A DNA stretch of 64,000 bases from Alkalilimnicola sp. S0819 (GTDB lineage: Bacteria; Pseudomonadota; Gammaproteobacteria; Nitrococcales; WHIW01). Positions 1 to 11,238 of this stretch are shown piece after piece; the stretch's first letter is position 1; each line of letters starts with the position of its first letter. The position numbers were made by a program, and so were the translations under genes. The notes beneath the pieces are model-generated. The model saw nothing but the letters and a program-made list of their open reading frames with translations. It was not told the DNA's origin and did not search any database. The DNA is taken from NCBI RefSeq assembly GCF_009295635.1, contig NZ_WHIW01000001.1, forward strand, positions 1 to 64,000. The letters run 5' to 3'.

Positions 1-300
1 CTCAGCTACGCGCCGTCCATCGATTCGGTGATGGAGGAAGTCGCCCGGCGCTACGGTGCCAATGGCGGCGCGATCATCTTCAGTGGCATGGGCGACGATG
101 GCGCGCGGGGCTGTCAGGCCGTGGCCGGGGCCGGCGGCCTGGTCTGGGCGCAGGATTCCGCCAGCTGCGCCATCGACAGCATGCCCAGTTGCGCGCGCAA
201 CACCGGCGTCGTGGCCCACAGCGCACCCCCCGAGGCGCTGGCCCGGGATCTGGCGGCCCATCTGGCCAAGACCGCCCAGCGAGTGGAGAGCGGAACATGA
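1..300 (+). CDS. chpB: CheB-like protein-glutamate methylesterase, C-terminal part (ChpB-like)
   Basis: This is the 3' end of a gene that begins before the window; 99 codons are visible. They match the C-terminal catalytic domain of CheB methylesterases. The FSGMGDDGARG segment carries the catalytic-Asp loop (SGMG-DG), and AQDSASC followed by SMP matches the conserved AQ-x-SC...GMP region. CheB enzymes demethylate chemoreceptor glutamates. The next gene is CheW-like and overlaps by four bases, which is the chpB-chpC order of the type IV pilus (Chp/Pil) chemosensory cluster of Pseudomonas and relatives. A role in twitching motility or surface sensing is therefore inferred rather than flagellar chemotaxis. 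The N-terminal part cannot be assessed, so the presence of a receiver domain is unknown. Confidence 0.85.
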   Translation, partial: LSYAPSIDSVMEEVARRYGANGGAIIFSGMGDDGARGCQAVAGAGGLVWAQDSASCAIDSMPSCARNTGVVAHSAPPEALARDLAAHLAKTAQRVESGT

Positions 301-758
301 GTGAAACGATCGAAACCGTGCGCAGTCTGGTCGTGCCCCTGGACAACGGCAGTATCCTGTTGCCGGGCACCGTGGTGGCGGAAATCGTCCCCTTCGTCGA
401 GCCCGAGCGTACCGACGCCGCCGCCCCTGATTGGGTGATGGGCATGGCGGAGTGGCGCGACGAGCAGATACCTCTGATCTCTTTCGAAGCGCTGTGCGGC
501 GAGCCGGTTCCCCAGCCCAGCCGCACCGCCCGTATCGCCGTGCTCAAGGCCCTGGGGGGTGCCCAGGAATTGCGCTACTTCGGCGTGCTGACCCAGCAGA
601 TCCCCCGCTTGCTGACGGTGTACGAAGGTGGGCTGGAGGATCTGGAGCGGGAGGCCGGTAGCCCGGCCGTGGCCGCCCGGGTGATGGTCAACGGCGAGGC
701 GGTGATGATTCCGGACATGGATCTGCTGGAGCGTGATTTGAAAACACTGCTCGCCTGA
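297..758 (+). CDS. chpC: CheW-domain protein (ChpC-like)
   Basis: A 153-residue soluble protein with a CheW fold: strand-rich N-terminus (SLVVPLDNGSILLPG), a central WVMGMAEWRDEQIPLISFE segment typical of CheW (W-G-x-x-x-W-R-x-x-x-I-P-L-I), and a C-terminal MIPDMDLL. CheW proteins couple receptors to the CheA kinase. The start codon lies in an ATGA overlap with the preceding methylesterase gene, indicating translational coupling. Length and position match ChpC of the Chp twitching system, where ChpC is an accessory CheW-like adaptor. The neighbouring rsmE gene converges from the other side with only 15 bases between stop codons, so the chp operon ends here. Confidence 0.8.
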   Translation: MSETIETVRSLVVPLDNGSILLPGTVVAEIVPFVEPERTDAAAPDWVMGMAEWRDEQIPLISFEALCGEPVPQPSRTARIAVLKALGGAQELRYFGVLTQQIPRLLTVYEGGLEDLEREAGSPAVAARVMVNGEAVMIPDMDLLERDLKTLLA

Positions 759-773
759 TTTGGGGTGGGGCGC

Positions 774-1496
774 TCAGGCGTCCCCGAACAGGCTTTGCAG
801 CGCCGCCAGGCAAGCCATGCCCGCGGTTTCGGTGCGCAGCACCCGCGGCCCCAGCCGTAGCCCCTGAAAGCCCGCGTCAGCGGCAAGGAGGAGCTCCGCC
901 TCGCTCAGGCCTCCCTCAGGCCCTGCCAGCAGCGCGATGGGCGCATCGGCTTCGGGCCGCAGATCCCGCAGGCGCACGTCACCTTCCGGGTCCAGCGCCA
1001 GTTTCAGCCCCCCGGGTGGCGCGCTCCACACCTCCTTCAGCGCTGTCGGAGTCAGCAATTGGGGAATGCGATTGCGGCCGCACTGCTCACAGGCGCTCAC
1101 AATGACTCCCTCCCAGTGCCGCCGGCGTTTCTCCAGCCGCTTCTCGTCCAGGCGCACCACGCTGCGCTCGCTGAAGACCGGAAGTATGCGACTGGCCCCC
1201 AGTTCCACGGCCTTCTGCAAGGTGATATCCATGCGCTCGCCCTTGGAGACTCCTTGGATGAGCGTGATATCGAGGGGCGACTCCCGCTCCCGCCCGAGAT
1301 GCGCCCCTACGTCCACCGAGACCCGCTTCTTGTCCATCTGCGTGATGCGCGCCGCATACTCGCCCCCCTGGCCGTCGAACAGGGTGATCTCGGCACCCGG
1401 CGGCAGCCGCAGCACCCGGACATGGCGAGCGGCGGCTTCGTCGAGCTCCAGGCTGTGCTGGCCTCGCAAGGGTTGTAGGCTGAAGAAGCGCGGCAC
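774..1496 (-). CDS. rsmE: 16S rRNA (uracil(1498)-N3)-methyltransferase
   Basis: A 240-residue SPOUT-class methyltransferase that uses SAM to methylate N3 of U1498 in 16S rRNA. Recognisable blocks are the N-terminal PUA-like start VPRFF, the LIQGVSKGERMD segment, the VELGASRILPVFSERSV motif, and the C-terminal knot with LLAGPEGGLSEAE and LRLGPRVLRTETA. I place the start at a GTG (1494-1496) because this gives the family's usual N-terminus and length. A GAGG lies just upstream, inside the end of bioA. Only five bases separate it from the bioA stop, so it is the last gene of a leftward SAM-related transcription unit. Confidence 0.92.
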   Translation of the reverse strand: MPRFFSLQPLRGQHSLELDEAAARHVRVLRLPPGAEITLFDGQGGEYAARITQMDKKRVSVDVGAHLGRERESPLDITLIQGVSKGERMDITLQKAVELGASRILPVFSERSVVRLDEKRLEKRRRHWEGVIVSACEQCGRNRIPQLLTPTALKEVWSAPPGGLKLALDPEGDVRLRDLRPEADAPIALLAGPEGGLSEAELLLAADAGFQGLRLGPRVLRTETAGMACLAALQSLFGDA

Positions 1497-1501
1497 GGGC
1501 C

Positions 1502-2851
1502 TCAGTCCCGCACCGCCAGATCGATGCCCTCGGCGGCTACTCGCCCCAGGTGTTCGATCTCTTCTTCCGTGATCACGTAGGGCGGCATGAAATACACCAC
1601 GTTGCCCAGCGGGCGCAGCAACGCGCGGTTGCGCAGGGCATGCTGGTAGACCTTCAGACCGCGGCGCTCCTGCCAGGGAAAGGGCGCGCGGGCGGCCTTG
1701 TCCTTGACCATTTCGATGGCGAGGATCATGCCCGTCTGGCGGACTTCCCCCACATGGGGGTGGTCGGCCAGGGGCGCGGCCACCTCGGCCATCTTCTCCG
1801 CCAGGCGGCGGTTGCGGGCGATGACATTGTCCTGTTTGAAGATATCCAGGGTTGCCAGCGCCGTGCGGCAGGCCAGCGGGTTGCCGGTATAGCTGTGGGA
1901 GTGCAGGAAGGCACGCAGGCTGGCGTAATCGTCGTAGAAGGCCTGGTACATGGCCTCGGTGGTCATTACCACGGCGAGCGGCAGGTAGCCGCCGGTGAGT
2001 CCCTTGGAGAGGCACATGAAATCCGGCGTGATACCGGCCTGCTCGCAGGCGAACAGGGTGCCGGTGCGGCCGAAGCCCACGGCGATCTCGTCGGCGATCA
2101 GGTGCACGCCGTGGCGGTCACAGGCGTCTCGCAGGCGCTTGAGGTAGATCGGGTGGTACATGCGCATGCCGGTGGCGCATTGCACCAGCGGTTCGACGAT
2201 CACCGCGGCGGCCTCGTGGGCGTGTTGCTCCAGGGCCCGCTCCATGGCGAGGAAGGCGCGCTCGGCGCAATCCTCCCAGCTCTCGCCGGCCTCCCGCTGC
2301 CAGGCGTCGGGGGAGGGCACTGTGATCGCCTCCATCAGCAGCGGCTTGTAGGTTTCCTTGTATAGCGCCACATCCCCCACCCCCAGGGTGCCCAGGGTCT
2401 CGCCGTGGTAGCTGTTGGATAGGGTGATGAACTTGTGCTTGGCCGGGCGGCCTTGGTTGCGCCAGTAGTGGTAGCTCATCTTCAGGGCCACTTCCACGGC
2501 GCTTGAGCCGTTGTCGGCATAGAAGCAGCGCTGCAGGCCGGGCGGGGTGAGTTCCACCAGGCGTTCGGACAATTCCACCACCGGCTCGTGGGAGAAGCCG
2601 GCGAGGATCACGTGCTCCAGGGTATCGAGCTGGTCCTTCACCGCCTGGTTGATGCGCGGGTTGGCGTGGCCGAACAGGTTCACCCACCAGGAGCTGATGG
2701 CGTCGATGTAGCGGTTGCCTTCGTAGTCCTCCAGCCACACACCCTGGCCACGCTTGATGGGCACCAGCGGCAACCACTCATGGTCTTTCATCTGGGTGCA
2801 CGGGTGCCAGAGTACGGAGAGGTCGCGGTCGACCAGGTCTTGGTTACGCAT
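1502..2851 (-). CDS. bioA: Adenosylmethionine-8-amino-7-oxononanoate aminotransferase
   Basis: A 449-residue fold-type I PLP aminotransferase of biotin synthesis. It converts KAPA to DAPA and is unusual in taking its amino group from S-adenosylmethionine. The N-terminal WHPCTQM signature and the SSWWVNLFGHANP segment distinguish BioA from other class III aminotransferases. The PLP lysine is K283 in MCLSKGLTGG, with the DEIAVGFGRTG loop before it. Length is normal for the family. It is followed after five bases by rsmE and preceded by metF. The rest of the biotin genes are not nearby. It sits at the SAM-consuming end of a leftward metK-ahcY-metF-bioA-rsmE array. Confidence 0.96.
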   Translation of the reverse strand: MRNQDLVDRDLSVLWHPCTQMKDHEWLPLVPIKRGQGVWLEDYEGNRYIDAISSWWVNLFGHANPRINQAVKDQLDTLEHVILAGFSHEPVVELSERLVELTPPGLQRCFYADNGSSAVEVALKMSYHYWRNQGRPAKHKFITLSNSYHGETLGTLGVGDVALYKETYKPLLMEAITVPSPDAWQREAGESWEDCAERAFLAMERALEQHAHEAAAVIVEPLVQCATGMRMYHPIYLKRLRDACDRHGVHLIADEIAVGFGRTGTLFACEQAGITPDFMCLSKGLTGGYLPLAVVMTTEAMYQAFYDDYASLRAFLHSHSYTGNPLACRTALATLDIFKQDNVIARNRRLAEKMAEVAAPLADHPHVGEVRQTGMILAIEMVKDKAARAPFPWQERRGLKVYQHALRNRALLRPLGNVVYFMPPYVITEEEIEHLGRVAAEGIDLAVRD

Positions 2852-2923
2852 GGACGGTCACTTTCTGTTGTGCGGCGACCGCCGAGCCCGGCGACCCTCC
2901 CTGGTTTCGGGTCGCCGTGGAGT

Positions 2924-3802
2924 TCAGACCCGGGCGCTCCGGCTCGGCCGCTCGCCAAGCCCCAGGCGGTGCCAGATGCGCTCGGTCACCGGGGCCTGGT
3001 TCATGGCGTAGAAATGCAGGCCCGGCGCGCCGGCGTCCAGCAGCCGCCGGCACATTTCGCTGATCACATCCACGCCGTAGTCCACCAGGGATTCTCGGTC
3101 ATCGGCGAAGGCTTCCAGGCGCTTGCGCAGCCAGCGGGGGATTTCCGCGCCGCAGGCGTCCGAGAAACGGGCGAGCTGCTTGTAGTTGAGGATGGGCATG
3201 ATGCCGGGGACGATGGGCAGGTCGATCTGTTGCTGTTCGCAGGCATCGACGAAGCGGAAATAGGCGTCGGCATTGAAGAAATACTGGGTAATAGCGGCGT
3301 CCGCTCCGGCCTCCACCTTGCGCTTGAAATTGGCCAGGTCCACTTCCGCATTGTCCGCCTGGGGATGGACCTCGGGGTAGCAGGCCACTTCGATGCGGAA
3401 GTAGTCACCGGTTTCGGCGCGGATGAACTCCACCAGCTCGTTGGCGTAGCGGAACTCTCCGGCCTCCATGGTGCCCGAGGGCAGATCGCCGCGCAGGGCG
3501 ACGATGTGACGTATGCCCTCGGCCTGATACTGGCGCAGGATATCGCGGATGTTCTCCCGGGTGCTGCCGATGCAGGACAGATGCGGCGCGGCGTCGATGC
3601 CGGATTCCCGCTGGATCTCGCACACGGTCTCGAAGGTGCGGTCCCGGGTGGAGCCGCCCGCCCCGAAGGTCACCGAGAAGAAGCGCGGCCCGAGAGCCGC
3701 CAGCCGCTCTCGGGTCAGACGCAGCTTGGCCGCCCCCTCGTCGGTCTTGGGCGGGAAGAATTCGAAACTGAAGACCGGGGCGTGGAGTTTCTGGCTTTGC
3801 AT
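2924..3802 (-). CDS. metF: Methylenetetrahydrofolate reductase [NAD(P)H]
   Basis: A 292-residue FAD-dependent reductase that makes 5-methyl-THF for methionine synthesis. Diagnostic motifs are FSFEFFPPKT at the N-terminus, VTFGAGGSTRDRT, HLSCIGSTRE, ALRGDLP and the C-terminal LHFYAMNQA. I chose the ATG at 3800-3802 because it gives the MQSQKLHAPVFSFEFFPP start expected for the family. The frame stays open for 30 more codons upstream, but these run into the REP-like palindrome between ahcY and metF and lack homology to the family. The gene supplies methyl groups to the cycle whose other enzymes, metK and ahcY, lie immediately upstream on the same strand. Confidence 0.95.
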   Translation of the reverse strand: MQSQKLHAPVFSFEFFPPKTDEGAAKLRLTRERLAALGPRFFSVTFGAGGSTRDRTFETVCEIQRESGIDAAPHLSCIGSTRENIRDILRQYQAEGIRHIVALRGDLPSGTMEAGEFRYANELVEFIRAETGDYFRIEVACYPEVHPQADNAEVDLANFKRKVEAGADAAITQYFFNADAYFRFVDACEQQQIDLPIVPGIMPILNYKQLARFSDACGAEIPRWLRKRLEAFADDRESLVDYGVDVISEMCRRLLDAGAPGLHFYAMNQAPVTERIWHRLGLGERPSRSARV

Positions 3803-3850
3803 GACTGGTGCTGGCTTGTGTCCTGGCAGGGCGGCTTGGGGGCAAGGCTT

Positions 3851-3924
3851 CCTGCGGGAGCGGTTTGCGGCCGCGATATCTTTGCTGTGCAAAGACGGTC
3901 GCGGTCAGACGCCGCTCCCGCAGG
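3851..3924. repeat. REP-like palindromic element
   Basis: A 13-base perfect inverted repeat (arms 3851-3863 and 3912-3924, CCTGCGGGAGCGG and its complement) encloses a second, nested stem around CTTTGC-tgt-GCAAAG and CCGCGA/TCGCGG. The GGGAGCGG...CCGCGAT wording is that of the gammaproteobacterial REP family. It occupies the space between ahcY and metF and could stabilise mRNA ends or reduce readthrough. No transposase is present. Confidence 0.7.
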
Positions 3925-3932
3925 GGCTGGCC

Positions 3933-5249
<1,317 letters not shown>

Positions 5250-6431
5250 TCAGGCCTCCGCGGTGTCGGTGGCTTTGAGTTCAGCGGCCTCGCGCAGCGC
5301 GCCGGCCCGGTCGGTAGCCTCCCAGCTGAACTGCGGCTCCTCGCGCCCGAAGTGGCCGTAGGCCGCCGTGGGGGCGTAGATGGGGCGCACCAGGTCGAGC
5401 ATGCGGGTGAGCCCGTAGGGGCGCAGGTCGAAGTGGCTGCGCACCAGCTCGACAATGCGCGCCTCGGGAATGCGCGCGGTGCCGAAGGTGTCCACACTGA
5501 TGGAGGTGGGCTCGGCCACACCGATGGCGTAGCTGACCTGAACCTCGCAGCGTTCGGCCAGGCCCGCGGCGACGATGTTCTTCGCCACATAACGCCCGGC
5601 ATAGGCCGCCGAGCGGTCCACCTTGGAGGGATCCTTGCCGGAGAACGCGCCGCCGCCGTGGCGGGCCATGCCACCGTAGGTGTCGACGATGATCTTGCGC
5701 CCGGTCAGCCCGCAATCTCCCACCGGCCCACCGATCACGAAGCGCCCGGTCGGGTTGATGTAGTAGCGGGTGTCGGCGTTCAGCCAGTGGGCGGGCAGCA
5801 CGGGCTTGATGATCTCTTCCATCACCGCCTCGCGCAGCGCGTCGGTGCCCATCCCTTCATCGTGCTGAGTGGAGAGTACCACCGCGTCCACGGCCACCGG
5901 GCGGCCGTTCTCGTAGCGCAGGGTAACCTGGCTCTTGGCGTCCGGGCGCAGCCAGGGGAGCTGTCCGTTGTGGCGCAGCTCCGCCTGACGCTTGACCAGT
6001 CGGTGCGCCAGGGTGATCGGTGCGGGCATCAGCACGTCGGTCTCGGCGGTGGCGTAGCCGAACATCAGGCCCTGGTCACCGGCACCCTGGTCTTCGGGTT
6101 TCTGGCGATCCACGCCCTGGGCGATGTCCGGGGACTGCTTGCCGATGCAGTTGAGCACCCCGCAGGTCTCCCAGTCGAAGCCCATGGCCGAGGAGTTGTA
6201 GCCGATGCGGCGCACGGCCTGGCGGGCCACGTCCTCGAAGTCCACGCTGGCGGTGCTGGTCAGCTCGCCGGCGAGGATGATCATGCCGGTCTTCACCAGT
6301 GTTTCTACCGCCACGCGCGCCATGGGGTCCTGCTCCAGCACGGCGTCCAGGATGGCGTCGGAGATCTGATCGGCCACCTTGTCGGGATGGCCCTCGGAGA
6401 CGGATTCGGATGTGAACAGAAAGTCTCTCAC
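5250..6431 (-). CDS. metK: S-adenosylmethionine synthetase
   Basis: A 393-residue enzyme making SAM from ATP and methionine. It shows [13 protein letters not shown] at the N-terminus, [10 protein letters not shown], the [19 protein letters not shown] phosphate loop and YAIGVAEP. The reading frame extends 10 codons upstream to an ATG, but a GTG at 6429-6431 is preceded at nine bases by AAGGAG and gives the family's N-terminus, so I use the GTG. It is the first gene of the leftward SAM array. A -10-like TACAAT and a long hairpin lie in the 277-base region shared with the divergent tkt gene. I see no SAM or SAH riboswitch consensus there. Confidence 0.97.
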   Translation of the reverse strand: MRDFLFTSESVSEGHPDKVADQISDAILDAVLEQDPMARVAVETLVKTGMIILAGELTSTASVDFEDVARQAVRRIGYNSSAMGFDWETCGVLNCIGKQSPDIAQGVDRQKPEDQGAGDQGLMFGYATAETDVLMPAPITLAHRLVKRQAELRHNGQLPWLRPDAKSQVTLRYENGRPVAVDAVVLSTQHDEGMGTDALREAVMEEIIKPVLPAHWLNADTRYYINPTGRFVIGGPVGDCGLTGRKIIVDTYGGMARHGGGAFSGKDPSKVDRSAAYAGRYVAKNIVAAGLAERCEVQVSYAIGVAEPTSISVDTFGTARIPEARIVELVRSHFDLRPYGLTRMLDLVRPIYAPTAAYGHFGREEPQFSWEATDRAGALREAAELKATDTAEA

Positions 6432-6508
6432 CCTGGGTAACTCCTTTTTAAAGCGTGTCATGCCGGGCCGTGAAGCGGCGCGCTTCCGTCTGGATCACGT
6501 GGCCCGCG

Positions 6509-6514
6509 ATTGTA
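6509..6514 (-). promoter_or_regulatory. Possible -10 element for metK
   Basis: On the minus strand the sequence reads GCTACAATCG. TACAAT matches the sigma-70 -10 hexamer at five of six positions and lies about 78 bases before the metK start. No convincing -35 box sits at 16-18 bases, so the assignment rests on the -10 and on location. Confidence 0.3.
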
Positions 6515-6540
6515 GCGTTCGATGGGTCGCAATGCGAACC

Positions 6541-6575
6541 TTCTCCGCCTTGCCCGAAAGGCCAAAGTCGGAGAA
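6541..6575. other. Long imperfect hairpin in the metK-tkt divergent region
   Basis: TTCTCCG (6541-6547) pairs with CGGAGAA (6569-6575), and an inner GCC/GGC stem with flanking CTT/AAG pairs closes on a CGAAA loop. No U-tract follows on either strand, so it is not a simple terminator. It lies upstream of the proposed metK -10 and could be a protein-binding palindrome or part of a tkt leader. Confidence 0.35.
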
Positions 6576-6708
6576 AATCCGCGCTCTTACCTGCCCGGGG
6601 AAGGTGCCTGAGGCCCCTCGCGGCGCATGTCCTATTGCCGGGTTGCCCCCCGATGGTGGCGACCCCGACTCACAGCCGGCCCCGCGCCGTGCTTCGGGAG
6701 CAGAATCT

Positions 6709-8703
6709 ATGCCTTCACGTCGAGACCTTGCCAACGCCATTCGTGCCCTTAGCATGGACGCGGTCCAGCAGGCCAATTCCGGGCACCCGGGCGCTCCCAT
6801 GGGCATGGCGGACATCGCCGAAGTGCTGTGGAACGATTTTCTGCGACACAATCCCGCCAACCCCCAGTGGTTCAACCGTGACCGCTTCGTGCTCTCCAAC
6901 GGCCATGGCTCCATGCTGCAGTATTCCTTGCTGCACCTGGCCGGCTACGAACTGAGCATGGACGATCTGAAGAACTTCCGGCAGTTCGGCTCCAAGACCC
7001 CCGGCCACCCCGAATATGGCTATGCCCCCGGTGTGGAAACCACCACCGGTCCGCTGGGCCAAGGCCTGGCGAACGGTGTGGGCATGGCGCTGGCGGAGAA
7101 AGTACTGGCGGCACAGTTCAACCGGCCGGGCCATACCCTGGTGGATCACCACACCTACGTGTTTATGGGCGATGGCTGCCTGATGGAAGGGGTCTCCCAT
7201 GAGGCCTGCTCGCTGGCCGGTACCCAGGGTCTGGGCAAGCTGATCTGTTTCTACGACGACAACGGCATCTCCATCGATGGCAAGGTGCAGGGCTGGTTCA
7301 CCGATGACACCCCGGCGCGCTTCGAGGCTTACGGCTGGCACGTGGTGCGGGACGTGGACGGCCACGACGCCGAGGCGGTGCGCCGGGCGACGGAAGAAGC
7401 CCGGGCGGTCACCGACAAGCCCAGTATCATCTGCTGCAAGACCGTGATCGGCTTCGGCGCCCCCAACGTCTGCGGCACCCACGGGGTGCATGGCGCGCCG
7501 CTGGGCGCCGACGAGATCCAGGCCACCCGCGAGTTCCTCAACTGGCACCACGAGCCCTTTGAGATCCCCGAAGAGATTTATCAGGGCTGGAACGCCCGGG
7601 AGCGCGGCGAGCAACAGCAGCGCGAATGGGAGCAGGTGCTGGAGGCTTACCGTCAGGCGCATCCGGAGCTGGCGGCCCTGTTCGAGCGGCGTATCAGCGG
7701 CGAGTTGCCCGAGAGCTGGGGCCGGCATGCCGCCGAGGCGCTGGAGAAATTCAACGCCGAAGCGGCCTCCGTGGCCACCCGCAAGGCCTCGGAGATGGCG
7801 CTGAACAGCTTCGGGCCGTACTTGCCCGAACTGCTGGGCGGCTCGGCGGATCTGACCGGTTCCAACAACACCTGGTGGAGCGATTGCACGCCGGTGAGCG
7901 CCGACGATGCCGACGGCAACTACCTGTTCTATGGCGTGCGCGAGTTCGGCATGGCCGCGGTGATGAACGGCATGGCCCTGCACGGCGGTTTCATCCCCTA
8001 CGGCGGCACCTTCCTGGTGTTCTCCGACTACGCCCGCAACGCCTTGCGCATGGCCGCGCTGATGAAGCTGCGGAATATCTTCGTGCTCACCCACGACTCT
8101 ATCGGTCTGGGCGAAGATGGCCCCACCCACCAGCCCGTGGAGCACTTGGCCTCCCTGCGCATGATCCCAAACATGCAGGTGTGGCGCCCCTGCGATGCGG
8201 TGGAAACGCTGGTGGCCTGGCAGGTCGGGCTGGAGCGCCGCGATGGCCCCACCGCTCTGGCGCTGACCCGTCAGGGCCTGCCCCACCAGGCCCGCAACGC
8301 CGAGCAGCTGGCGGACATTCGCCGCGGCGGCTACATCCTTCGGGACTGCGCCGGGGAGCCGGAGCTCATTCTGCTGGCCACCGGTTCGGAGGTGGCGCTG
8401 GTCATGGAGGCCGCCGAGCGGCTCGCGGAGCAGGGTCGCGCGGTGCGCGTGGTGTCCATGCCCTGTGCCGAGCTGTTCGAGGCGCAGGATGCGGCCTACC
8501 GTGAAGCCGTGTTGCCCCGGGCCTGCCGGGCGCGCATCGCGGTGGAAGCGGCCTGGGCCGATTACTGGCTCAAGTACGTGGGCCTGGAGGGGCGGGTGAT
8601 CGGCATGACCGGCTTCGGCGAATCGGCGCCCGCCAAGGTGCTGTTCGAGCATTTCGGCTTCACGGTGGACAACATCCTGGCCGTGGCCGAGGAGCTGCGC
8701 TAG
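6709..8703 (+). CDS. tkt: Transketolase
   Basis: A 664-residue TPP enzyme moving two-carbon units between sugar phosphates in the pentose phosphate and Calvin cycles. Seen in order: [26 protein letters not shown], the TPP/Mg motif [13 protein letters not shown] with DDNGISIDG, the pyrimidine domain [16 protein letters not shown]-like region (YGVREFGMA), [17 protein letters not shown], and a C-terminal domain ending in a normal position. The ATG at 6709 follows GGGAG and gives the standard start. It opens a rightward run of central-carbon genes (gap, pgk, pyk). The 142-base gap before gap means it may have its own transcript. Confidence 0.97.
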   Translation: MPSRRDLANAIRALSMDAVQQANSGHPGAPMGMADIAEVLWNDFLRHNPANPQWFNRDRFVLSNGHGSMLQYSLLHLAGYELSMDDLKNFRQFGSKTPGHPEYGYAPGVETTTGPLGQGLANGVGMALAEKVLAAQFNRPGHTLVDHHTYVFMGDGCLMEGVSHEACSLAGTQGLGKLICFYDDNGISIDGKVQGWFTDDTPARFEAYGWHVVRDVDGHDAEAVRRATEEARAVTDKPSIICCKTVIGFGAPNVCGTHGVHGAPLGADEIQATREFLNWHHEPFEIPEEIYQGWNARERGEQQQREWEQVLEAYRQAHPELAALFERRISGELPESWGRHAAEALEKFNAEAASVATRKASEMALNSFGPYLPELLGGSADLTGSNNTWWSDCTPVSADDADGNYLFYGVREFGMAAVMNGMALHGGFIPYGGTFLVFSDYARNALRMAALMKLRNIFVLTHDSIGLGEDGPTHQPVEHLASLRMIPNMQVWRPCDAVETLVAWQVGLERRDGPTALALTRQGLPHQARNAEQLADIRRGGYILRDCAGEPELILLATGSEVALVMEAAERLAEQGRAVRVVSMPCAELFEAQDAAYREAVLPRACRARIAVEAAWADYWLKYVGLEGRVIGMTGFGESAPAKVLFEHFGFTVDNILAVAEELR

Positions 8704-8845
8704 AGCGCCGGGGGGACGCCGCCCGGGCCCTTTGCGGTATGGTTCGAGGGACAGGTGGGGCGCGGCGACGGCTTCTCCGTGAAGCGGCGCCGGGCCCCGG
8801 GTACTCGTAATCCAGCGCCAGCGGGCAGCCGGCGGGAGGTCACTC

Positions 8846-9859
8846 ATGGCGATCAAGGTGGCGATCAACGGGTACGGGCGCATCGGCCGCAACATCTTGA
8901 GGGCGCTGTATGAGTCCGGCCGCAGCGACGAGGTGCGTATCGTCGCGGTCAATGACCTGGGGGATGCTCGAACCAATGCGCATCTGACCCGGCACGATTC
9001 CGTGCACGGGCGCTTCCCGGGCGATGTGCGGGTGGAGGGCGAGGATCTGCTGGTCAACGGCGAGCGGATACGGGTCTGCGCCGAGCGCGACCCGGCGAAG
9101 CTGCCCTGGAAGGCGCTGGGCGTGGATGTGGTGCTGGAGTGCACCGGGCTTTTCACCAGCCGCGAGAAGGCCCGGGCCCATCTTCAGGCCGGCGCGCGCA
9201 AGGTGGTAATCTCGGCCCCGGGCGGCGAGGACGTGGATGCCACCGTGGTGTACGGGGTGAATCACCGCAGCCTCACCGCCGATCACGCGATCATCTCCAA
9301 CGCCTCCTGCACCACCAACTGCCTCGCCCCCTTGGTGAAAGCCCTGCATGACGGGCTGGGCGTGGAGCGCGGCCTGATGACCACCATCCACTCCTACACC
9401 AACGATCAGGTGCTGAGCGACGTCTACCACAAGGACCCGCGCCGCGCCCGCAGCGCGACCCTCAACCAGATCCCCACCAGGACCGGGGCCGCCGCCGCCC
9501 TGGGGCTGGTGATCCCGGAACTGGCGGGGCGCTTCGATGGGTACGCCGTGCGGGTGCCCACCGCCAATGTCTCCCTGGTGGACCTGACCTTCACCGCCAG
9601 CCGCGATACCGATGCCGAGGAGGTGCGGCGCATCGTCCGCGAGGCCTCGGAAGGCGACTTGGCGGGTATCCTCGGTTACAGCGAGGAGCCGCTGGTATCC
9701 ATGGACTACAACCATGATCCGCGCTCCTCCATCCTGGATGCGGAACTGACCCGGGTGGTGGGTGGCCGCCTGGTCAAGGTCTGCGCCTGGTACGACAACG
9801 AATGGGGTTTTTCCAACCGCATGCTGGATGTGGCGCTTGCCCTGATGAAAGCCGCCTGA
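8846..9859 (+). CDS. gap: Glyceraldehyde-3-phosphate dehydrogenase, type I
   Basis: A 337-residue dehydrogenase interconverting glyceraldehyde-3-phosphate and 1,3-bisphosphoglycerate. The Rossmann motif [10 protein letters not shown] and the VNDLGD loop are at the N-terminus. The catalytic cysteine is C155 in [12 protein letters not shown], with its partner H182 in [22 protein letters not shown] is near the end. The active-site wording is that of GAPDH rather than erythrose-4-phosphate dehydrogenase (Epd), though tkt-gap/epd-pgk clusters are also used for pyridoxal synthesis, so an Epd-like side role cannot be excluded. A GGGAGG precedes the ATG. Confidence 0.95.
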   Translation: MAIKVAINGYGRIGRNILRALYESGRSDEVRIVAVNDLGDARTNAHLTRHDSVHGRFPGDVRVEGEDLLVNGERIRVCAERDPAKLPWKALGVDVVLECTGLFTSREKARAHLQAGARKVVISAPGGEDVDATVVYGVNHRSLTADHAIISNASCTTNCLAPLVKALHDGLGVERGLMTTIHSYTNDQVLSDVYHKDPRRARSATLNQIPTRTGAAAALGLVIPELAGRFDGYAVRVPTANVSLVDLTFTASRDTDAEEVRRIVREASEGDLAGILGYSEEPLVSMDYNHDPRSSILDAELTRVVGGRLVKVCAWYDNEWGFSNRMLDVALALMKAA

Positions 9860-9973
9860 ACCCAGGAGACGCCGATCAATTCTCGGGGGGCTCTGACCGT
9901 CTGACTGGCGCGGCGGCCCCCGGGGGTTGGACAGCGTCGCCGTGACAAACAACAAACCAATACGGAGCGAATG

Positions 9974-11152
9974 ATGGCGATCACCCGAATGAGCGAACTG
10001 GCCCTCGAGGACAAGCGTGTGCTGATCCGCGAGGACCTCAACGTGCCCCTGACCGAGGACGGGGGGGTGGCGGACGACACGCGCATTCGGGCGGCCCTGC
10101 CCACGCTGCGGCAGGTCTTGTCGGCGGGGGGGCGGGTGATGGTGATGAGCCACCTGGGTCGTCCCGAGGAAGGCCGGTTCGAGGCGCGTTACTCCCTGGC
10201 CCCCGTGGCCGCCCGTCTGGCCGAACTGCTCGGGCGCGAGGTGCGCCTGGAAGCCGACTGGCTGGATGGCGTGGAGGTGGCGCCCGGCGAGCTGGTGCTG
10301 TGCGAGAACGTGCGCTTCAACGCCGGCGAGAAGGCCGATGACGAGGCGCTTTCCCGACGCATGGCCGCGCTGTGCGACATCTACGTGATGGACGCTTTCG
10401 GTACCGCCCATCGTGCCCAGGCTTCCACCCATGGCGTTGCCCGGTTCGCCCCCCAGGCCTGCGCCGGCCCGCTGCTGGCGGCGGAGCTGGACGCCCTGGG
10501 TGCGGCCATGGAGGCGCCCCGACGGCCCCTGGTAGCCATCGTCGGCGGATCCAAGGTGTCCACCAAGCTGACGGTGCTGGAATCGCTCAGCGGGGTGGTG
10601 GATCAATTGATCGTCGGCGGCGGCATCGCCAACACTTTCCTCGCCGCGGCGGGGCACCCGGTGGGGGAATCCCTCTACGAGAAGGACATGCTGGATGAGG
10701 CGCGGCGCCTGATGGAAGCCGCCCGCGCCAAGGGCGGCGAGATCCCGCTGCCCCTGGACGTGGTCTGCGGTTCCCATTTCGGCGCCGACGCCAAGGCCGA
10801 GGTGCGGGCGCTGGACGAGGTGGGCGAGGGCGAAATGATCCTCGATGTGGGGCCGCGCACCGCCGCCAGTTACGCCGAGCTGCTGCGCCGGGCCGGCACC
10901 ATCGTCTGGAACGGGCCGGTGGGCGTGTTCGAGTTCGATCAGTTCGCCGAAGGCACCCGCGCCATGGCCGAGGCCATCGCCGAGAGCGAGGCCTTTTCCA
11001 TTGCCGGTGGCGGCGACACCCTGGCGGCGGTGGCGAAGTTCGGCGTGGCCGAGCGGATCTCCTACATCTCCACCGGTGGCGGCGCCTTTCTGGAGTTTCT
11101 GGAAGGCAAGACCCTGCCGGCGGTGGCGGTGCTGGAGGCGCGTGGCGCCTGA
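9974..11152 (+). CDS. pgk: Phosphoglycerate kinase
   Basis: A 392-residue kinase producing ATP from 1,3-bisphosphoglycerate, or consuming it in gluconeogenesis and CO2 fixation. It shows [45 protein letters not shown] and the C-terminal nucleotide loop GGGDTLAAV with [13 protein letters not shown]. Two ATG codons stand in tandem at 9971 and 9974; the second lies at better spacing from GGAG and gives the usual M-A-I-T start, so I use it. The gene lies between gap and pyk and is followed by a perfect 10-bp hairpin before pyk. Confidence 0.97.
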   Translation: MAITRMSELALEDKRVLIREDLNVPLTEDGGVADDTRIRAALPTLRQVLSAGGRVMVMSHLGRPEEGRFEARYSLAPVAARLAELLGREVRLEADWLDGVEVAPGELVLCENVRFNAGEKADDEALSRRMAALCDIYVMDAFGTAHRAQASTHGVARFAPQACAGPLLAAELDALGAAMEAPRRPLVAIVGGSKVSTKLTVLESLSGVVDQLIVGGGIANTFLAAAGHPVGESLYEKDMLDEARRLMEAARAKGGEIPLPLDVVCGSHFGADAKAEVRALDEVGEGEMILDVGPRTAASYAELLRRAGTIVWNGPVGVFEFDQFAEGTRAMAEAIAESEAFSIAGGGDTLAAVAKFGVAERISYISTGGGAFLEFLEGKTLPAVAVLEARGA

Positions 11153-11173
11153 GGCGGCCACGGGCCAAACACA

Positions 11174-11202
11174 CCCCCTGTAGGAGCCCCTTCTACAGGG
11201 GG
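11174..11202. repeat. GTAGGAGC-type hairpin between pgk and pyk
   Basis: CCCCCTGTAG (11174-11183) and its exact complement (11193-11202) form a 10-bp stem with a nine-base loop. No U-run follows, so intrinsic termination is unlikely. The TGTAGGAGC wording is that of the REP elements seen elsewhere in the window. Confidence 0.55.
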
Positions 11203-11238
11203 CAGGTACATCGAAGCCATTTCATCGAAGGAGCAAGG

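Noticed and set aside
6432-6708. SAM or SAH riboswitch before metK-ahcY
   Set aside because: The conserved cores of the known SAM and SAH riboswitches are absent; only an unrelated hairpin and a -10-like box are present.
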